A stretch of DNA of 23,804 nucleotides from a bacterium (GTDB lineage Bacteria > CG2-30-53-67 > CG2-30-70-394). The DNA is taken from NCBI GenBank assembly GCA_024278555.1, contig JAJRSX010000205.1, forward strand, positions 1 to 23,804, in the 5' to 3' direction. The translations under genes and the position numbers were made by a program. Of the stretch, positions 1 to 8,263 are shown piece after piece. Numbering within the stretch: the first letter of the stretch is position 1; each line of letters starts with the position of its first letter. The notes under the pieces were generated by a model. That model searched no databases and was not told where the DNA came from. It saw only the letters and a list, made by a program, of their open reading frames with translations.

Positions 1-42
1 AGCGGACAGCGGACAGCGGACAGCGGACAGCGGACAGCGGAC
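1..42. repeat. Heptamer tandem repeat (AGCGGAC x6)
   Basis: Six perfect head-to-tail copies of the 7-mer AGCGGAC, followed by a decayed ACAGCG. The array begins at the window edge, so it probably continues outside. Seven is not a multiple of three and no coding frame fits. A related degenerate 7-base array lies at 2767-2794, and a third with a different unit lies at 4044-4071. Confidence 0.9.
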
Positions 43-140
43 ACAGCGTCGCCTTTCAGCAAGCGAACCGGGGGCCGTGGTGCGACCGCAAGCCCCCCTT
101 TTCTCCACCGACAACACGGCACCCCGACCGCGAGCCCCTC

Positions 141-224
141 GGTAGGAGGGGGCCATGCCCCCGCCCCGGCCCCAAGGGCCGGCCGCGCCAACGGCGCGGA
201 TCGCGGGCATGGCCCGCACCTACC
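141..224. repeat. REP-like composite palindrome, copy 1
   Basis: The outer arms start GGTAGGAGGGGGCCATGCCC and end GGGCATGGCCCGCACCTACC. Between them sit two perfect 7-bp hairpins: CCGGCCC/GGGCCGG (166-182, loop CAA) and CCGCGCC/GGCGCGG (183-199, loop AAC). A single strand could fold as an outer stem carrying two inner hairpins. The same layout recurs at 17114-17198 with changes that keep pairing. The GTAGGAG head and TCGCGGGC block resemble REP sequences known from Pseudomonas; that link is from general knowledge. It lies just upstream of the DJ-1 family gene. Confidence 0.8.
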
Positions 225-294
225 TATATTGAGGCCCTTTTCCGCTCCGGCCTCAGGACGGAAGATCGCACCTCCATCCCAACCGGAGACTCCC

Positions 295-849
295 ATGGCC
301 AAACGTGTGCTCCTGCTCCTCGCCGAGGGCTTCGAGGAGGTCGAGGCGATCACCCCGCTGGATCTGCTGCGCCGCGGCGGCGTCGAGGTGGTCACCGCCG
401 GTCTCGCCGACGGGCCGGTGACCTCGGCCCACGGCCTCACCGTCGTCCCCGACAGCCACCTCGACGCGCTAGCAAACGAGCGGTTTGACATGCTCCTCCT
501 GCCGGGTGGCGCCCCCGGCTACCTGAACCTGGCGGCGGATGAGCGGGTCCGCGCTCGGGTCCGCGCCCAGCTCGAGGTCAAGCGGCCGGTGGCGGCGATC
601 TGCGGCGCCCCCTACGTCCTCGAAGAGGCGGGGGTCCTCGCCGGCCACCGGGTGACCGCCTACCCGTCGGTGGGCGAACGGCTCACCTCGGCCGGGGCGG
701 TGGTGGACGAGACGGTGGTGAGCGACGGCCTCCTGCGCACCAGCCAGGGGGTCGGCACCGCCATGGCCTTCGCCCTCGCTCTCCTGGAGGAGCTCACCGA
801 CCGCGCCACCCGCGATCGGGTCGCCGAGGCGACCCTGGTGGAGCGGTGA
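295..849 (+). CDS. DJ-1/PfpI family protein
   Basis: This 184-residue protein is typical of the DJ-1/ThiJ/YajL branch of the class I glutamine-amidotransferase-like superfamily. These small cytosolic proteins are linked to oxidative-stress protection and to proposed glyoxalase or deglycase activity. The nucleophile-elbow cysteine is C103 in AICGAP, and the acidic partner lies in GFEEVEA (residues 12-18), as in human DJ-1 (C106/E18). The LLLPGGAPG strand-turn is also present. ATG 295 is chosen because family homology begins there; an upstream in-frame start at 229 would add 22 non-homologous residues. Its stop overlaps the GTG start of the next gene (GTGA), so the two are co-transcribed. The exact substrate cannot be deduced from sequence. 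Confidence 0.9.
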   Translation: MAKRVLLLLAEGFEEVEAITPLDLLRRGGVEVVTAGLADGPVTSAHGLTVVPDSHLDALANERFDMLLLPGGAPGYLNLAADERVRARVRAQLEVKRPVAAICGAPYVLEEAGVLAGHRVTAYPSVGERLTSAGAVVDETVVSDGLLRTSQGVGTAMAFALALLEELTDRATRDRVAEATLVER

Positions 850-1808
850 TCTCCCTCCGCCGCACCGTGGCGATCGTCGCCGCCACCCTCCTCGCCCTGG
901 CGATCTGCGCCCAGAACGCCGGTGCCGGTTGCGGCGACAGCGGGGTGGCGGTGCAGGTCCTCGGCTCCGGCGGGCCGATCGCGGACGACGGCCGTGCCGC
1001 CTCCGGCTACCTCGTCTGGCGCGACGGCCGCGCGATCACCCTCGTCGACGCCGGCGGCGGCACCTTCCTCCGCTTCGGCGAGGCAGGGGCCAAGATCACC
1101 GATCTCGACGCCATCCTCCTCACCCACCTGCACGCCGACCACACCTCCGACCTCCCGGCGCTGCTCAAGTCGGGCTACTTCACGAAGCGGACGCGCCCCC
1201 TGATCGTCGCCGGCCCATCGGCAGGGGGCCCCTACCCCACCGTCGGCGATTTCCTCCACCGCCTCCTCGACCCGCAACGCGGCCCCTTCGCCTACCTGGC
1301 CGGCTACCTCGACGGCAGCGACGGCCTCTTCCCCCTCCGACCGGTGGAGGTGGCGCGCGACGCCACCACCCCGGCGACGGTCGTGGAGGGGGACAACCTG
1401 CGGGTCACCGCGGTCGGCGTCCACCACGGCCCGGTCCCGGCGCTCGGCTACCTGGTGGAGACGGCGGGGGTGCGCATCGCCTTCTCCGGCGACCAGCGCG
1501 GCGACGACCCCGCCTTTGCCCGCCTCATCCACGGCGCCGACCTCCTGGTGATGGACCACGCGATCCCCGAGCAGGCCGGACCGGTGGCCCGCAACCTCCA
1601 CGCCACCCCGAGCCAGATCGGCCACCTGGCCACCGCGACCCACATCCACCGCCTCCTCCTCTCCCACCTCATGGCGCGCTCCATCGCCCACCTCGACGAC
1701 AGCCAACGGATCATCCGCCGCGTCTACCCGGGCGAGATGACGGTGGCGGCGGACCTCCAGTGCATCGACCTCCGGCCCGCCGTCCCGACGCCAACCAAAA
1801 CCCCATGA
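846..1808 (+). CDS. Exported metallo-beta-lactamase-fold hydrolase
   Basis: This 320-residue protein has an N-terminal signal peptide (basic RR at 5-6, hydrophobic core about 8-21, likely cleavage after AGA near residue 28). The mature part is an RNase Z/arylsulfatase-like metallo-beta-lactamase fold. The metal motif THLHADH is at 93-99; further probable ligands are H193/H194 (VHHGP), D216 (SGD) and H274 (LLSHL). The signal peptide argues for a periplasmic hydrolase rather than a tRNA-processing enzyme. The GTG start overlaps the DJ-1 gene stop by four bases, indicating translational coupling. The substrate is unknown; phosphodiester or sulfate-ester cleavage would fit the fold. Confidence 0.85.
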   Translation: MISLRRTVAIVAATLLALAICAQNAGAGCGDSGVAVQVLGSGGPIADDGRAASGYLVWRDGRAITLVDAGGGTFLRFGEAGAKITDLDAILLTHLHADHTSDLPALLKSGYFTKRTRPLIVAGPSAGGPYPTVGDFLHRLLDPQRGPFAYLAGYLDGSDGLFPLRPVEVARDATTPATVVEGDNLRVTAVGVHHGPVPALGYLVETAGVRIAFSGDQRGDDPAFARLIHGADLLVMDHAIPEQAGPVARNLHATPSQIGHLATATHIHRLLLSHLMARSIAHLDDSQRIIRRVYPGEMTVAADLQCIDLRPAVPTPTKTP

Positions 1809-1858
1809 CCGTCACGGCCCCGGTTTTCCAACCCGGAGCCCACCCGTAGAGTAGCCCG

Positions 1859-2269
1859 ATGGACGATCCCGCCGCTCTCCTCCGCTCCGTCACCACCATC
1901 GCCGTGGTCGGCTGCTCGCCGAAGGCGGCGCGGCCGAGCCACCAGGTGGCGCGCTACCTCATCGACCACGGCTATCGGGTGGTCCCGGTCAACCCGGGCC
2001 AAAGCGAGCTCCTCGGCCTGGTGTGCTACCCGAGCATCGCCGCCATCCCGGCGGAGGTCACGGTGGAGCTGGTGGACATCTTTCGCCGCTCCGATCAGGT
2101 GGGGCCGATCGTCGACGAGGCGATCGCCCGCGGCGGGGTACGGGGGATCTGGATGCAGGAGGGGGTGGTGAACGAGGCGGCGGCCACACGGGCACGCGCC
2201 GCCGGGATCGCGGTGGTCATGGACCGGTGCACGAAGAAGGTCCACGCCGCCGAGCTGATGGGCCGGTAA
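1859..2269 (+). CDS. CoA-binding domain protein (YccU type)
   Basis: This 136-residue stand-alone CoA-binding Rossmann domain resembles E. coli YccU and the N-terminal domain of succinyl-CoA synthetase alpha. Supporting motifs are VVGCSPKAARPSH near residue 16, VVPVNPG near 41-47, VDIFRRSDQV, GIWMQEGVVNEAA and VVMDRC. It lacks the ligase domains, so it probably binds CoA or acyl-CoA; the physiological role of the family is unclear. It follows the metallo-hydrolase gene after 50 bases. A TAGAGT hexamer at 1847-1852 lies only 6 bases before the ATG and could be the -10 box of a leaderless transcript. Its TAA overlaps the next ATG (TAATG). Confidence 0.85.
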   Translation: MDDPAALLRSVTTIAVVGCSPKAARPSHQVARYLIDHGYRVVPVNPGQSELLGLVCYPSIAAIPAEVTVELVDIFRRSDQVGPIVDEAIARGGVRGIWMQEGVVNEAAATRARAAGIAVVMDRCTKKVHAAELMGR

Positions 2270-2760
2270 TGGCGCGGCGCCCCCCGACCGTGGGCGAGCG
2301 GCTCCTCGCACCGCTGGCCACCCTCCACCTGTTCGTGCTCGCCGCCCTCTTCGGGGCGATGGTGGCGGTCGGGCCGGTGTTGCCGCCGATCCTCTTTCAC
2401 CACCTCGGTCTGGAACCCCTGGTGGCGGCGCGCTACATGGGGGTGATCTTCCAGCGCACCACCCCGCTTTTAGCCGGTCTCGCCGCCGCCGCCCTCTGCG
2501 CGGAGGTGCTGCGGGTGGCGGCGGGCGAGCGCCCCAGGTGGTGGATCGCGGCGCTCCGCTACGGCGCCACCGCCCTGTGCCTCGGCTGCCTACTCCTCTT
2601 TTTGTGGCACTACATCCCAACGATCCAGGCGTACCACGGCCGCGGCCCCGAGGCCCTGGCCGGCAGCGCCTTCCACGCCCTCCACCAGGGGTCACGCCGC
2701 TGCCTCTCCATCGCCCTGGCGGCGACGGCGACCGCCCTGGCGATGGTGGGGAGGCGGTAA
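2269..2760 (+). CDS. Four-helix membrane protein, DUF4149/TMEM205-like
   Basis: This 163-residue protein has four predicted membrane segments at about 16-42, 66-84, 95-113 and 143-160. The last loop has a FHALHQGSRR motif (135-144), resembling the F-x-x-L-H-x-x-S pattern of DUF4149/TMEM205-like proteins. The start is ATG 2269, which shares an A with the stop codon of the preceding gene (TAATG), so translation is probably coupled. No catalytic residues are evident and the function is unknown. Assignment to DUF4149 is by pattern, not by search. Confidence 0.75.
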   Translation: MARRPPTVGERLLAPLATLHLFVLAALFGAMVAVGPVLPPILFHHLGLEPLVAARYMGVIFQRTTPLLAGLAAAALCAEVLRVAAGERPRWWIAALRYGATALCLGCLLLFLWHYIPTIQAYHGRGPEALAGSAFHALHQGSRRCLSIALAATATALAMVGRR

Positions 2761-2766
2761 GAACGG

Positions 2767-2794
2767 TCAGCTCTCAGCTCTCCGCGGTCAGCGG
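2767..2794. repeat. Degenerate heptamer tandem repeat
   Basis: Four 7-base units in register: TCAGCTC, TCAGCTC, TCCGCGG, TCAGCGG, followed by GACACA. The CAGCGG-GACACA tail echoes the array at 1-48 (AGCGGACACAG). It starts 6 bases after the stop of the membrane protein gene. Confidence 0.7.
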
Positions 2795-2820
2795 GACACA
2801 ACCTTCGGCAACCGCCGATT

Positions 2821-2893
2821 CAGGCCCGATCTTGAGATCGAGGGGCCTGCCGCGGCCTATGGCCGCGGATCGCGGGTACAACCCGCTCCTACC
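2821..2893. repeat. REP-like repeat, copy 2
   Basis: Modular order: an imperfect palindrome around ATCTTGAGATCG (AGGCCC...GGGGCCT), then a perfect 8-bp hairpin CCGCGGCC-TAT-GGCCGCGG (2850-2868), then the arm ATCGCGGGTACAACCCGC ending CTCCTACC. The same three modules in the same order occur at about 8287-8359. It lies between the convergent membrane-protein and LOG genes. Confidence 0.75.
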
Positions 2894-2930
2894 GTAGGCA
2901 GGGGTTTGAATGCCCGGAATGCGGGTGCCG

Positions 2931-2983
2931 GGTAGGAGGGGGGGCACCCCCGATTTGCGCCGCGTGGAGCGCGGCGCGGCTAC
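2931..2983. repeat. REP-like repeat, copy 3, overlapping the LOG gene stop
   Basis: It begins GGTAGGAGGGGGGGCACCCCCG and continues into an 8-bp hairpin GCGCCGCG-TGGAG-CGCGGCGC (2957-2977), ending GGCTACAG. Read on the minus strand the last bases are CTGTAG, and that TAG is the stop codon of the LOG-family gene. No U-rich tract follows, so this is not a classical terminator, though the hairpin may stabilise the mRNA 3' end. Confidence 0.75.
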
Positions 2984-4032
2984 AGCTCGTTGATCCGGTC
3001 GATGAGCTGGCGCAGGCGGCCGTAGTTGGCGCGGTTGAAGGGGAGGAGCAGGCGGGCAAGGCCGTCGTCGCCCTCCACCTCCTCTTCCGGCAGGGCGGCG
3101 GTGAGTCGAATCGTCTTGTCGTCCACGAGGATGTCGGCGAACTCGGTGGCGAGGCGCGCGAGGGCGGCGTCGTCCACCGCGCCGCGGACCCGCAGCATGA
3201 GCTGATCGCCGACGAAGCGCTGGGAGTGGTAGCGGCGGTAGAAGCGGTCGACCTCCTCCACCGCCTCGTCCACGTCGTCGGTGACCCGGAAGAGGGCGAG
3301 GTCCTCCTCGGAGATCATCCCGTCGGCCAGCAGGGACCCCTCCACGTAATCGAGCCAGCGCCGCCAGTAATCTCCCCCCGGCGCATCGACCATGACGATC
3401 GGCAGGGTCTCGCTCTTACCGGTCTGCACCAGGGTGAGGGTCTCGTTGCCCTCGTCGTGGGTGCCGAAGCCGCCGGGGAAGCAGACCACCGCGTCGGTCT
3501 CCTTGATGAAGGCGAGCTTGCGGGTGAAAAAATATTTGTAGGAGATGAGCTTCGGGTCGTCGGCGATCACCGGGTTGGCGTTCTGCTCGAACGGCAGGCG
3601 GATGTTGACCCCGAAGGAGCGGTCTGGACCGGCGCCGAGATGGCCCGCCTCCATGATCCCGCCGCCGGCGCCGGTGATCACCATGAAGCCGCGGTCGGCG
3701 ATCGCCTCGGCGAAGCGGTGCGCCTGGCGGTAGGTGGGCTGATCCTGAGCGACCCGCGCCGAGCCGAACAGGGTCACCTTGCGCACCTTGCGGTAGGGGG
3801 CAAAGACCTTGGCGGTGTAGCGCATCTCCTTGAGGGCCGCGTTGATCACCTTGAGATCGATGAGCGGCGCCCCGTCGTCGATCAGCTTCAGACCGGTGAG
3901 GAGGATGTCGCGGACAAAACCGGCGTGCGGCGTGCCGCCGCGCAGCTCGATCAGCCGGTCGAGGAGCTTGCCCACCTCACCGTTCTGGTTGCGGTAGACG
4001 AGGGGGGCGGGAGAGGGAGATGGATCGGCCAT
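2980..4032 (-). CDS. LOG family protein (TIGR00730-like Rossmann fold)
   Basis: This 350-residue protein contains a LOG ('lysine decarboxylase-like') domain. Motifs: FGSAR at 89-93, GAGGGIMEA at 121-129 (nucleotide-binding loop), R171-K172, and the signature PGGFGTHDE at 186-194. Known LOG enzymes are 5'-monophosphate phosphoribohydrolases that release free base from nucleotide monophosphates (cytokinin-activating in plants). This is a long form: about 85 residues precede the domain and about 100 follow it, versus about 190 residues in minimal LOG proteins. The extra C-terminal segment looks globular and is not recognised. The gene lies 203 bases downstream of the chemoreceptor on the same strand, separated by repeats, so co-transcription is doubtful. 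Substrate unproven. Confidence 0.85.
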   Translation of the reverse strand: MADPSPSPAPLVYRNQNGEVGKLLDRLIELRGGTPHAGFVRDILLTGLKLIDDGAPLIDLKVINAALKEMRYTAKVFAPYRKVRKVTLFGSARVAQDQPTYRQAHRFAEAIADRGFMVITGAGGGIMEAGHLGAGPDRSFGVNIRLPFEQNANPVIADDPKLISYKYFFTRKLAFIKETDAVVCFPGGFGTHDEGNETLTLVQTGKSETLPIVMVDAPGGDYWRRWLDYVEGSLLADGMISEEDLALFRVTDDVDEAVEEVDRFYRRYHSQRFVGDQLMLRVRGAVDDAALARLATEFADILVDDKTIRLTAALPEEEVEGDDGLARLLLPFNRANYGRLRQLIDRINEL

Positions 4033-4043
4033 GGCAACCGGGA

Positions 4044-4235
4044 GATGAGGGATGAGGGATGAGGGATGGGGCTCGCTGTGCTCGCAGGGGGTGGGGGATG
4101 GGGGGATGGTTGGCCGCTACGCGGCCAGGTGTTTTTTCGTGGAGGCTCTCCATCGTCATCTTTTTCGGCCCGCAGCGCCGTCCGTCGCTCACCCCCCATC
4201 CCTCGGCCCCCATCCCCGCGAGCGAAGCGAGCGTG
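4044..4235. repeat. Heptamer array and inverted repeat between the chemoreceptor and LOG genes
   Basis: 4044-4071 is a four-unit 7-base array (GATGAGG x3, GATGGGG). It leads into GCTCGCTGTGCTCGCAGGGG and G-rich GGGATGGGG words up to about 4109. The right side, about 4187-4235, carries the inverted equivalents (CACCCCCCATCCC, CCCCATCCCCGCGAGCG, AAGCGAGCG), so the gap is framed by an imperfect inverted repeat. In between are a perfect hairpin TGGCCGC-TAC-GCGGCCA (4111-4127) and a short T-run (4132-4137). No gene is visible. Confidence 0.65.
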
Positions 4236-6170
4236 TCACACCTTAAGCCGACCAAGCTCGCTGCGCATCGCGCCGGCGAGCTCTCGCAGGCGGTGCGCCT
4301 TGCCCGCCACCTCCTCCACCACCGAGGCGTTGCTGCGCGTCATGCCGTTCATCTGTTGCACCGCCTGGTTGACCGAGCCGATCCCCGTCGCCTGTTCACG
4401 GGTGGCATCGGCGATCTGCACGACCGTGCTCGTGACCTCGCGCACCGAGCCGCGAATATTCGCCAGCGACACGCCGGTCTCCATCACCAGGTCGTTGCCG
4501 GTGTTGACCCGTGCCACGGTCTCGGTGATCAGCCCCTTGATCTCCTCCGCCGCCTTGGCGGAGCGACGCGCCAGGTTGCGTACCTCGGCGGCGACCACCG
4601 CAAAGCCTCTGCCCTGCTCGCCGGCGCGCGCCGCCTCCACCGCCGCGTTGAGCGACAACAGGTTGGTCTGGAAGGCGATCTCGTCGATCACCTCGATGAT
4701 CTCCTGGATGCGGGTCGACGACTCCTCGATCTCCCCCACCGCCCCCACCGCATCGCAGACGACAACCGCCCCCTCGTCCGCGGAGGCGGCCGCCTCCTCG
4801 GCGAGGGTGTTTGCCCGATCGGCGTGGTCGGCGTTCTGCTCGACGGTGGTGGTGACCTCCTCCACCGCCGCGGCGGTCTCTTCCAGGGAGCGCGCCACCT
4901 CTTCGATACGGTTCGCGAGGTCACGGTTACTGGCGGCGATCTCCTCGGAAGCCCGGCCGACCTCCTCGCTGCGCACCACCACCTCCGACACCAGGGCGGA
5001 GAGCTCGGCGGTGGTGCGGTTGAAAGCATCCTTGATCCGCGCATGGTCGCCCCGATACTCACCGGACATCCGCACCGCAAGATCGCCGTCGGCGAGCCCC
5101 TCGAGGGCGGTCACCACCTCGTTCACCGGCTCCAGGGTGGTGTCGAGGGTGGCGTTGAACCCTTCGATCAGCTCCCGGTAGACGCCGTGGAACCGGCCGG
5201 CGTCACCCCGACGGCCGAGGTCACCCTCCTGTGCGGCGGCCAGCAGGGTGGCGCTCTCGGCGAGCACCGCGCGCATGGTCGACTGGAGGCGGCCAAAGGC
5301 GGTAGCGAGGCGGTCATCGTTATCGTGGACCACCACCGCGTGATCCAGATCACCGCGGGCAGCGGAGTCGGCCCCCGCGGCCATCCCGTTGAGATAGGCG
5401 ACCATCTCCCGGAAGGCGTCGGCGAGGGTGCCGATCTCGTCCGTCGAACGGTGGCTCACCTCTTGATCGAGGTGGCCGGCGGCGAGCTCCCGGGCGGTGG
5501 CTGCCATCCGTCGCAAGGGCAGGATCGTCCCCCGCCGCAGGGCGATCCCCACCACGGCGAGCCCCACCGCCAGGAGGACGATGTTGATCCCGATGGTGCG
5601 GCGAAGGGTGGCGACAAAGGCCCCCTCCGCCGCCGCCAGGGAGTAGCCGACCCGCACCGCTCCGAGGACCGTTCCCTCCTCCACGTGGTGACACAGGAGG
5701 CAGTCGATCCCCTTGGTGTCGTGGGTGGCACGCCAGGGGCGGATCACCGTAAGGACGAGGCCCGCCTCACCCTCGTGGGTGGTGACGATCTCCTCACCCT
5801 GCAGTGCCCGCCGGTCGAGGTCGTCCACCGGCACCTCCCCCTCCAGCCCCTCGTCGAACTCCTTGTCCACCGCCGGGCCGCGCACCACCCGCGCCTCCAC
5901 CACGTTGTGTTCCGAGGCGAGACGGTGAGTGACGATCTCCCGACTCTCCATGTTGTCGGTGAGCATCATCACATTGATGCTGTCGAAGCAATTGTCTACC
6001 AGGGCGAGGGTCTGCTCGGTGGCGGCGGCCAGCAGCCGCGCCCGCTCGCCGTTGGCGCTGTACCAGGTGGAGAGGGAGAAGGTGACGACAAAGACCACCG
6101 CCACGAGGACGAGGATCTTCGCCTGCAAAGAGCGGAGGACAGGGCGGCCGGAGGCGGGCAGAAGGATCAT
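4236..6170 (-). CDS. Methyl-accepting chemotaxis protein with periplasmic c-type heme motif
   Basis: This 644-residue transmembrane chemoreceptor has TM1 at about 17-37, a periplasmic sensor at 38-193 and TM2 at about 195-211. Four HAMP-like segments follow (about 213-262, 266-303, 310-345, 353-395), then a signalling domain with the hairpin tip [20 protein letters not shown] (497-516). CLLCH at 157-161, followed by H162, is a CXXCH heme c attachment motif on the periplasmic side just before TM2, so the sensor may bind covalent heme and report redox state or a gas. Heme-c sensor chemoreceptors are known in Geobacter. The C-terminus (ELGRLKV) lacks a CheR/CheB-tethering pentapeptide. It is an orphan receptor, since no che genes lie nearby. 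It is divergently placed to rph. Heme loading is inferred from the motif only. Confidence 0.93.
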   Translation of the reverse strand: MILLPASGRPVLRSLQAKILVLVAVVFVVTFSLSTWYSANGERARLLAAATEQTLALVDNCFDSINVMMLTDNMESREIVTHRLASEHNVVEARVVRGPAVDKEFDEGLEGEVPVDDLDRRALQGEEIVTTHEGEAGLVLTVIRPWRATHDTKGIDCLLCHHVEEGTVLGAVRVGYSLAAAEGAFVATLRRTIGINIVLLAVGLAVVGIALRRGTILPLRRMAATARELAAGHLDQEVSHRSTDEIGTLADAFREMVAYLNGMAAGADSAARGDLDHAVVVHDNDDRLATAFGRLQSTMRAVLAESATLLAAAQEGDLGRRGDAGRFHGVYRELIEGFNATLDTTLEPVNEVVTALEGLADGDLAVRMSGEYRGDHARIKDAFNRTTAELSALVSEVVVRSEEVGRASEEIAASNRDLANRIEEVARSLEETAAAVEEVTTTVEQNADHADRANTLAEEAAASADEGAVVVCDAVGAVGEIEESSTRIQEIIEVIDEIAFQTNLLSLNAAVEAARAGEQGRGFAVVAAEVRNLARRSAKAAEEIKGLITETVARVNTGNDLVMETGVSLANIRGSVREVTSTVVQIADATREQATGIGSVNQAVQQMNGMTRSNASVVEEVAGKAHRLRELAGAMRSELGRLKV

Positions 6171-6307
6171 GTGAATACAAGTCCGGAAGCGAGGCAGTTC
6201 CCCCTCCGTTACGGCAGGAGGTGGCTTGCGGTTGAGCCATAAACCGCCCGATTGGCCGGTATGCCGGCGGCCGCGCTAGACTCCCGGTCCCTCTCCCTGG
6301 AGACCCC

Positions 6308-7039
6308 ATGCGACACGACGGCCGCCGCCCCGACCAACTCCGCCCGGTCGAGATCCTCCCCAACTACCTCAACCACCCCACCGGCTCGTGTCTCATCCGC
6401 TGGGGCGGGACCCACGTGTTGTGCGCGGCGAGCGTCGAAGAGCGGGTGCCGCGGTGGATGCGCGGCAAGGGCAAGGGCTGGATCACCGCCGAGTATGCCC
6501 TGCTCCCCTCCTCCACCCACACCCGCACCCAGCGCGAGGTCAGCCGCGGCAAGGTGGGCGGCCGCACCGCCGAGATCCAGCGGCTCATCGGCCGCTCCCT
6601 GCGGGCAGCGGTGGACATGGAGCAGCTCGGCGAGCGCACCATCTTCATCGACTGCGACGTCATCAACGCCGACGGCGGCACCCGCACCGCGTCGATCACC
6701 GGCAGCTTCGTCGCCCTGCGCCTCGCCCTCGACAGCCTGGTGGCCCAAGGGGCGCTCCAGCGAGCACCGGTGCACGGTGCCCTGGCGGCGGTGAGCGTCG
6801 GGATCGTCGACGGCGAGCCGGTGCTCGACCTCGACTACCCGGAGGACTTCACCGCCGCGGTCGACATGTGCGTGGTGATGACCGACCGCCAGGAGATCGT
6901 CGAGGTGCAGGGGACCGCCGAGGAGGCGCCCTTCTCCCGCGCCCAGCTCGACCGCCTCGTCGACCTCGCCCAAGGAGGCATCGAGACGCTCCTGGCCGCG
7001 CAGGCGGCCGCCCTCGGCGCCGCCGGAGCGGGGCGATGA
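6308..7039 (+). CDS. rph: Ribonuclease PH
   Basis: This 243-residue phosphorolytic 3'-to-5' exoribonuclease trims tRNA 3' ends using inorganic phosphate. It spans the full family length. Diagnostic features are the start [13 protein letters not shown], the R-rich [17 protein letters not shown] segment (85-101), the phosphate-binding GGTRTAS (123-129) and catalytic aspartates D180 and D186 in [13 protein letters not shown], matching E. coli D178/D184. The ATG gives the canonical N-terminus. Its last codons overlap the start of rdgB by four bases (ATGA), a common pairing in proteobacteria. A TAGACT hexamer at 6277-6282 is a possible -10 box, without a clear -35. Confidence 0.97.
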   Translation: MRHDGRRPDQLRPVEILPNYLNHPTGSCLIRWGGTHVLCAASVEERVPRWMRGKGKGWITAEYALLPSSTHTRTQREVSRGKVGGRTAEIQRLIGRSLRAAVDMEQLGERTIFIDCDVINADGGTRTASITGSFVALRLALDSLVAQGALQRAPVHGALAAVSVGIVDGEPVLDLDYPEDFTAAVDMCVVMTDRQEIVEVQGTAEEAPFSRAQLDRLVDLAQGGIETLLAAQAAALGAAGAGR

Positions 7040-7644
7040 ACGAGGCGTGGCTGGAGGTGGTGGTCGCCACCTCCAACGACCACAAGGTGCGGGAGATCGC
7101 CGATCTCCTGCGCATGGAGTGGATCCACCTGCGGGCCTGGGGCGACTTCGCGCCGCTGCCCGAGGTGGTGGAGGACGGCTCCACCTTCGCCGAGAACGCC
7201 CTCATCAAGGCCCACGCCGCCCACGCCCACACCCGCCTGCCCGCCCTGGCGGACGACTCGGGGATCGAGATCGACTGCCTCGGCGGCCGCCCGGGGATCT
7301 ACTCCGCCCGCTTCGCCGGCGAGGCGGCCACGGACGCGGAGAACAACGCCCACATGGTGCGCCTGCTCGCCGACCACCAGCCGCCCTACACCGCCCGCTA
7401 CCGCTGCGTCATCGCGGTCACCGGCCTCGACGGCCACAAGGACCACCTCTTCGAGGGGTCCTGCGAGGGGACCCTGATTGTCGAGCCCCGTGGCAACAAC
7501 GGCTTCGGCTACGACCCGTACTTCATCCCCCAGGGGTTTGACGACACCTTCGCGGAGATGCCCCTGGAGATAAAGCAGGCCCTGTCGCACCGGGGCGCCG
7601 CGGTCCACAAGCTGGCCGCCTACCTGAAGCGACTCCGGGGGTAG
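7036..7644 (+). CDS. rdgB: dITP/XTP pyrophosphatase (RdgB/HAM1)
   Basis: This 202-residue enzyme hydrolyses non-canonical purine triphosphates (dITP, XTP) to monophosphate and pyrophosphate, keeping deaminated bases out of DNA and RNA. Family motifs are complete: [10 protein letters not shown] (11-20), ENALIKA (53-59), ADDSGIEID (72-80) with the metal-binding aspartates, NNGFGYDP (154-161) and SHRG (184-187). ATG 7036 overlaps the TGA of rph and gives the normal family start; longer upstream extensions of the frame are out-of-frame rph sequence. It is co-transcribed with rph. Confidence 0.97.
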   Translation: MNEAWLEVVVATSNDHKVREIADLLRMEWIHLRAWGDFAPLPEVVEDGSTFAENALIKAHAAHAHTRLPALADDSGIEIDCLGGRPGIYSARFAGEAATDAENNAHMVRLLADHQPPYTARYRCVIAVTGLDGHKDHLFEGSCEGTLIVEPRGNNGFGYDPYFIPQGFDDTFAEMPLEIKQALSHRGAAVHKLAAYLKRLRG

Positions 7645-7852
7645 GGCGCCACGCCGCTGCCCGCCCCTCACCGTCTGGTCCGTCTGGTCCGCCAGCCGCG
7701 CGGGATCCGGTGCGCCCACGCACGGCTCCCCGGCAATACGACGCTGATCGGCCAGACACCAGCCTCGTCGCGCTCTACCCGCCGGGCGAGCGCGCCGGAT
7801 ACCGAGTTGGCACGAAGGTTGCTTTGTTCGTTTCGGATCTCCACGCACGACC

Positions 7853-8263
7853 ATGGCCACCCCCCTCCCCCCCCACATCCTCATCGTCGAAGACGACGAG
7901 GAGATGCTCGCCTTGATGGAGCGGTTTCTCCGTCGACGCGGCTACCAGACCGCCACCGCCCTGGAGGCAGAGACGGCGATCGCCACCCTCCACGATCACC
8001 TCCCCTCCCTGGTGATCGTCGACTACATGCTGCCGGGGCCGATGAGCGGTCTGGAGCTCCTCGACCTGCTCCAGGAGCGCTACCCGGAGATCCCCACCCT
8101 CTTCATCTCCGCCTTTGGCAGCCCCGACCTGTGCCGCACGGCGCGCAACGGCGGCGCCACCGACTGCCTGATCAAACCCTTCAACATGGCCACCCTGGTA
8201 GAACGGGTGGAGGCCCTCCTGGCACCCTCCGCGGCCACGGACGAACCGGAGGAGGCGGGATAG
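7853..8263 (+). CDS. Single-domain response regulator (receiver only)
   Basis: This 136-residue CheY-like receiver has acidic residues D14/D15, phosphoacceptor D57 in VIVDYMLPG, the switch residue S86 and K108 in IKPF. After the receiver (about 1-124) there are only about 12 acidic residues (ATDEPEEAG), so there is no DNA-binding or enzymatic output. It probably acts by phosphotransfer or protein binding, and the partner kinase is not in this window. The 208-base gap after rdgB holds no recognised gene. The TAG stop (8261-8263) is part of a repeat starting GATAGGAGCCGGC, suggesting the repeat inserted at, or supplied, the gene's end. Confidence 0.9.
   Translation: MATPLPPHILIVEDDEEMLALMERFLRRRGYQTATALEAETAIATLHDHLPSLVIVDYMLPGPMSGLELLDLLQERYPEIPTLFISAFGSPDLCRTARNGGATDCLIKPFNMATLVERVEALLAPSAATDEPEEAG

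Noticed and set aside
1-42. CRISPR array
   Set aside because: Units are 7 bases with no spacers; this is a simple tandem repeat. None of the other repeat clusters shows regular spacers either.
4111-4137. Rho-independent terminator (7-bp hairpin then TTTTTT)
   Set aside because: The T-run is on the + strand, where no gene ends nearby, and four bases separate stem and T-run. In the orientation of the chemoreceptor gene there is no U-tract.
4059-6242. 727-codon open frame on the + strand opposite the chemoreceptor
   Set aside because: It is antisense to a well-supported MCP gene and rich in His/Gly/Asp, as expected from GC-rich complementary codons; no domain is visible.
7645-7852. Small gene or RNA between rdgB and the response regulator
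   Set aside because: No start/stop pair with coding character and no clear structure; left unannotated.
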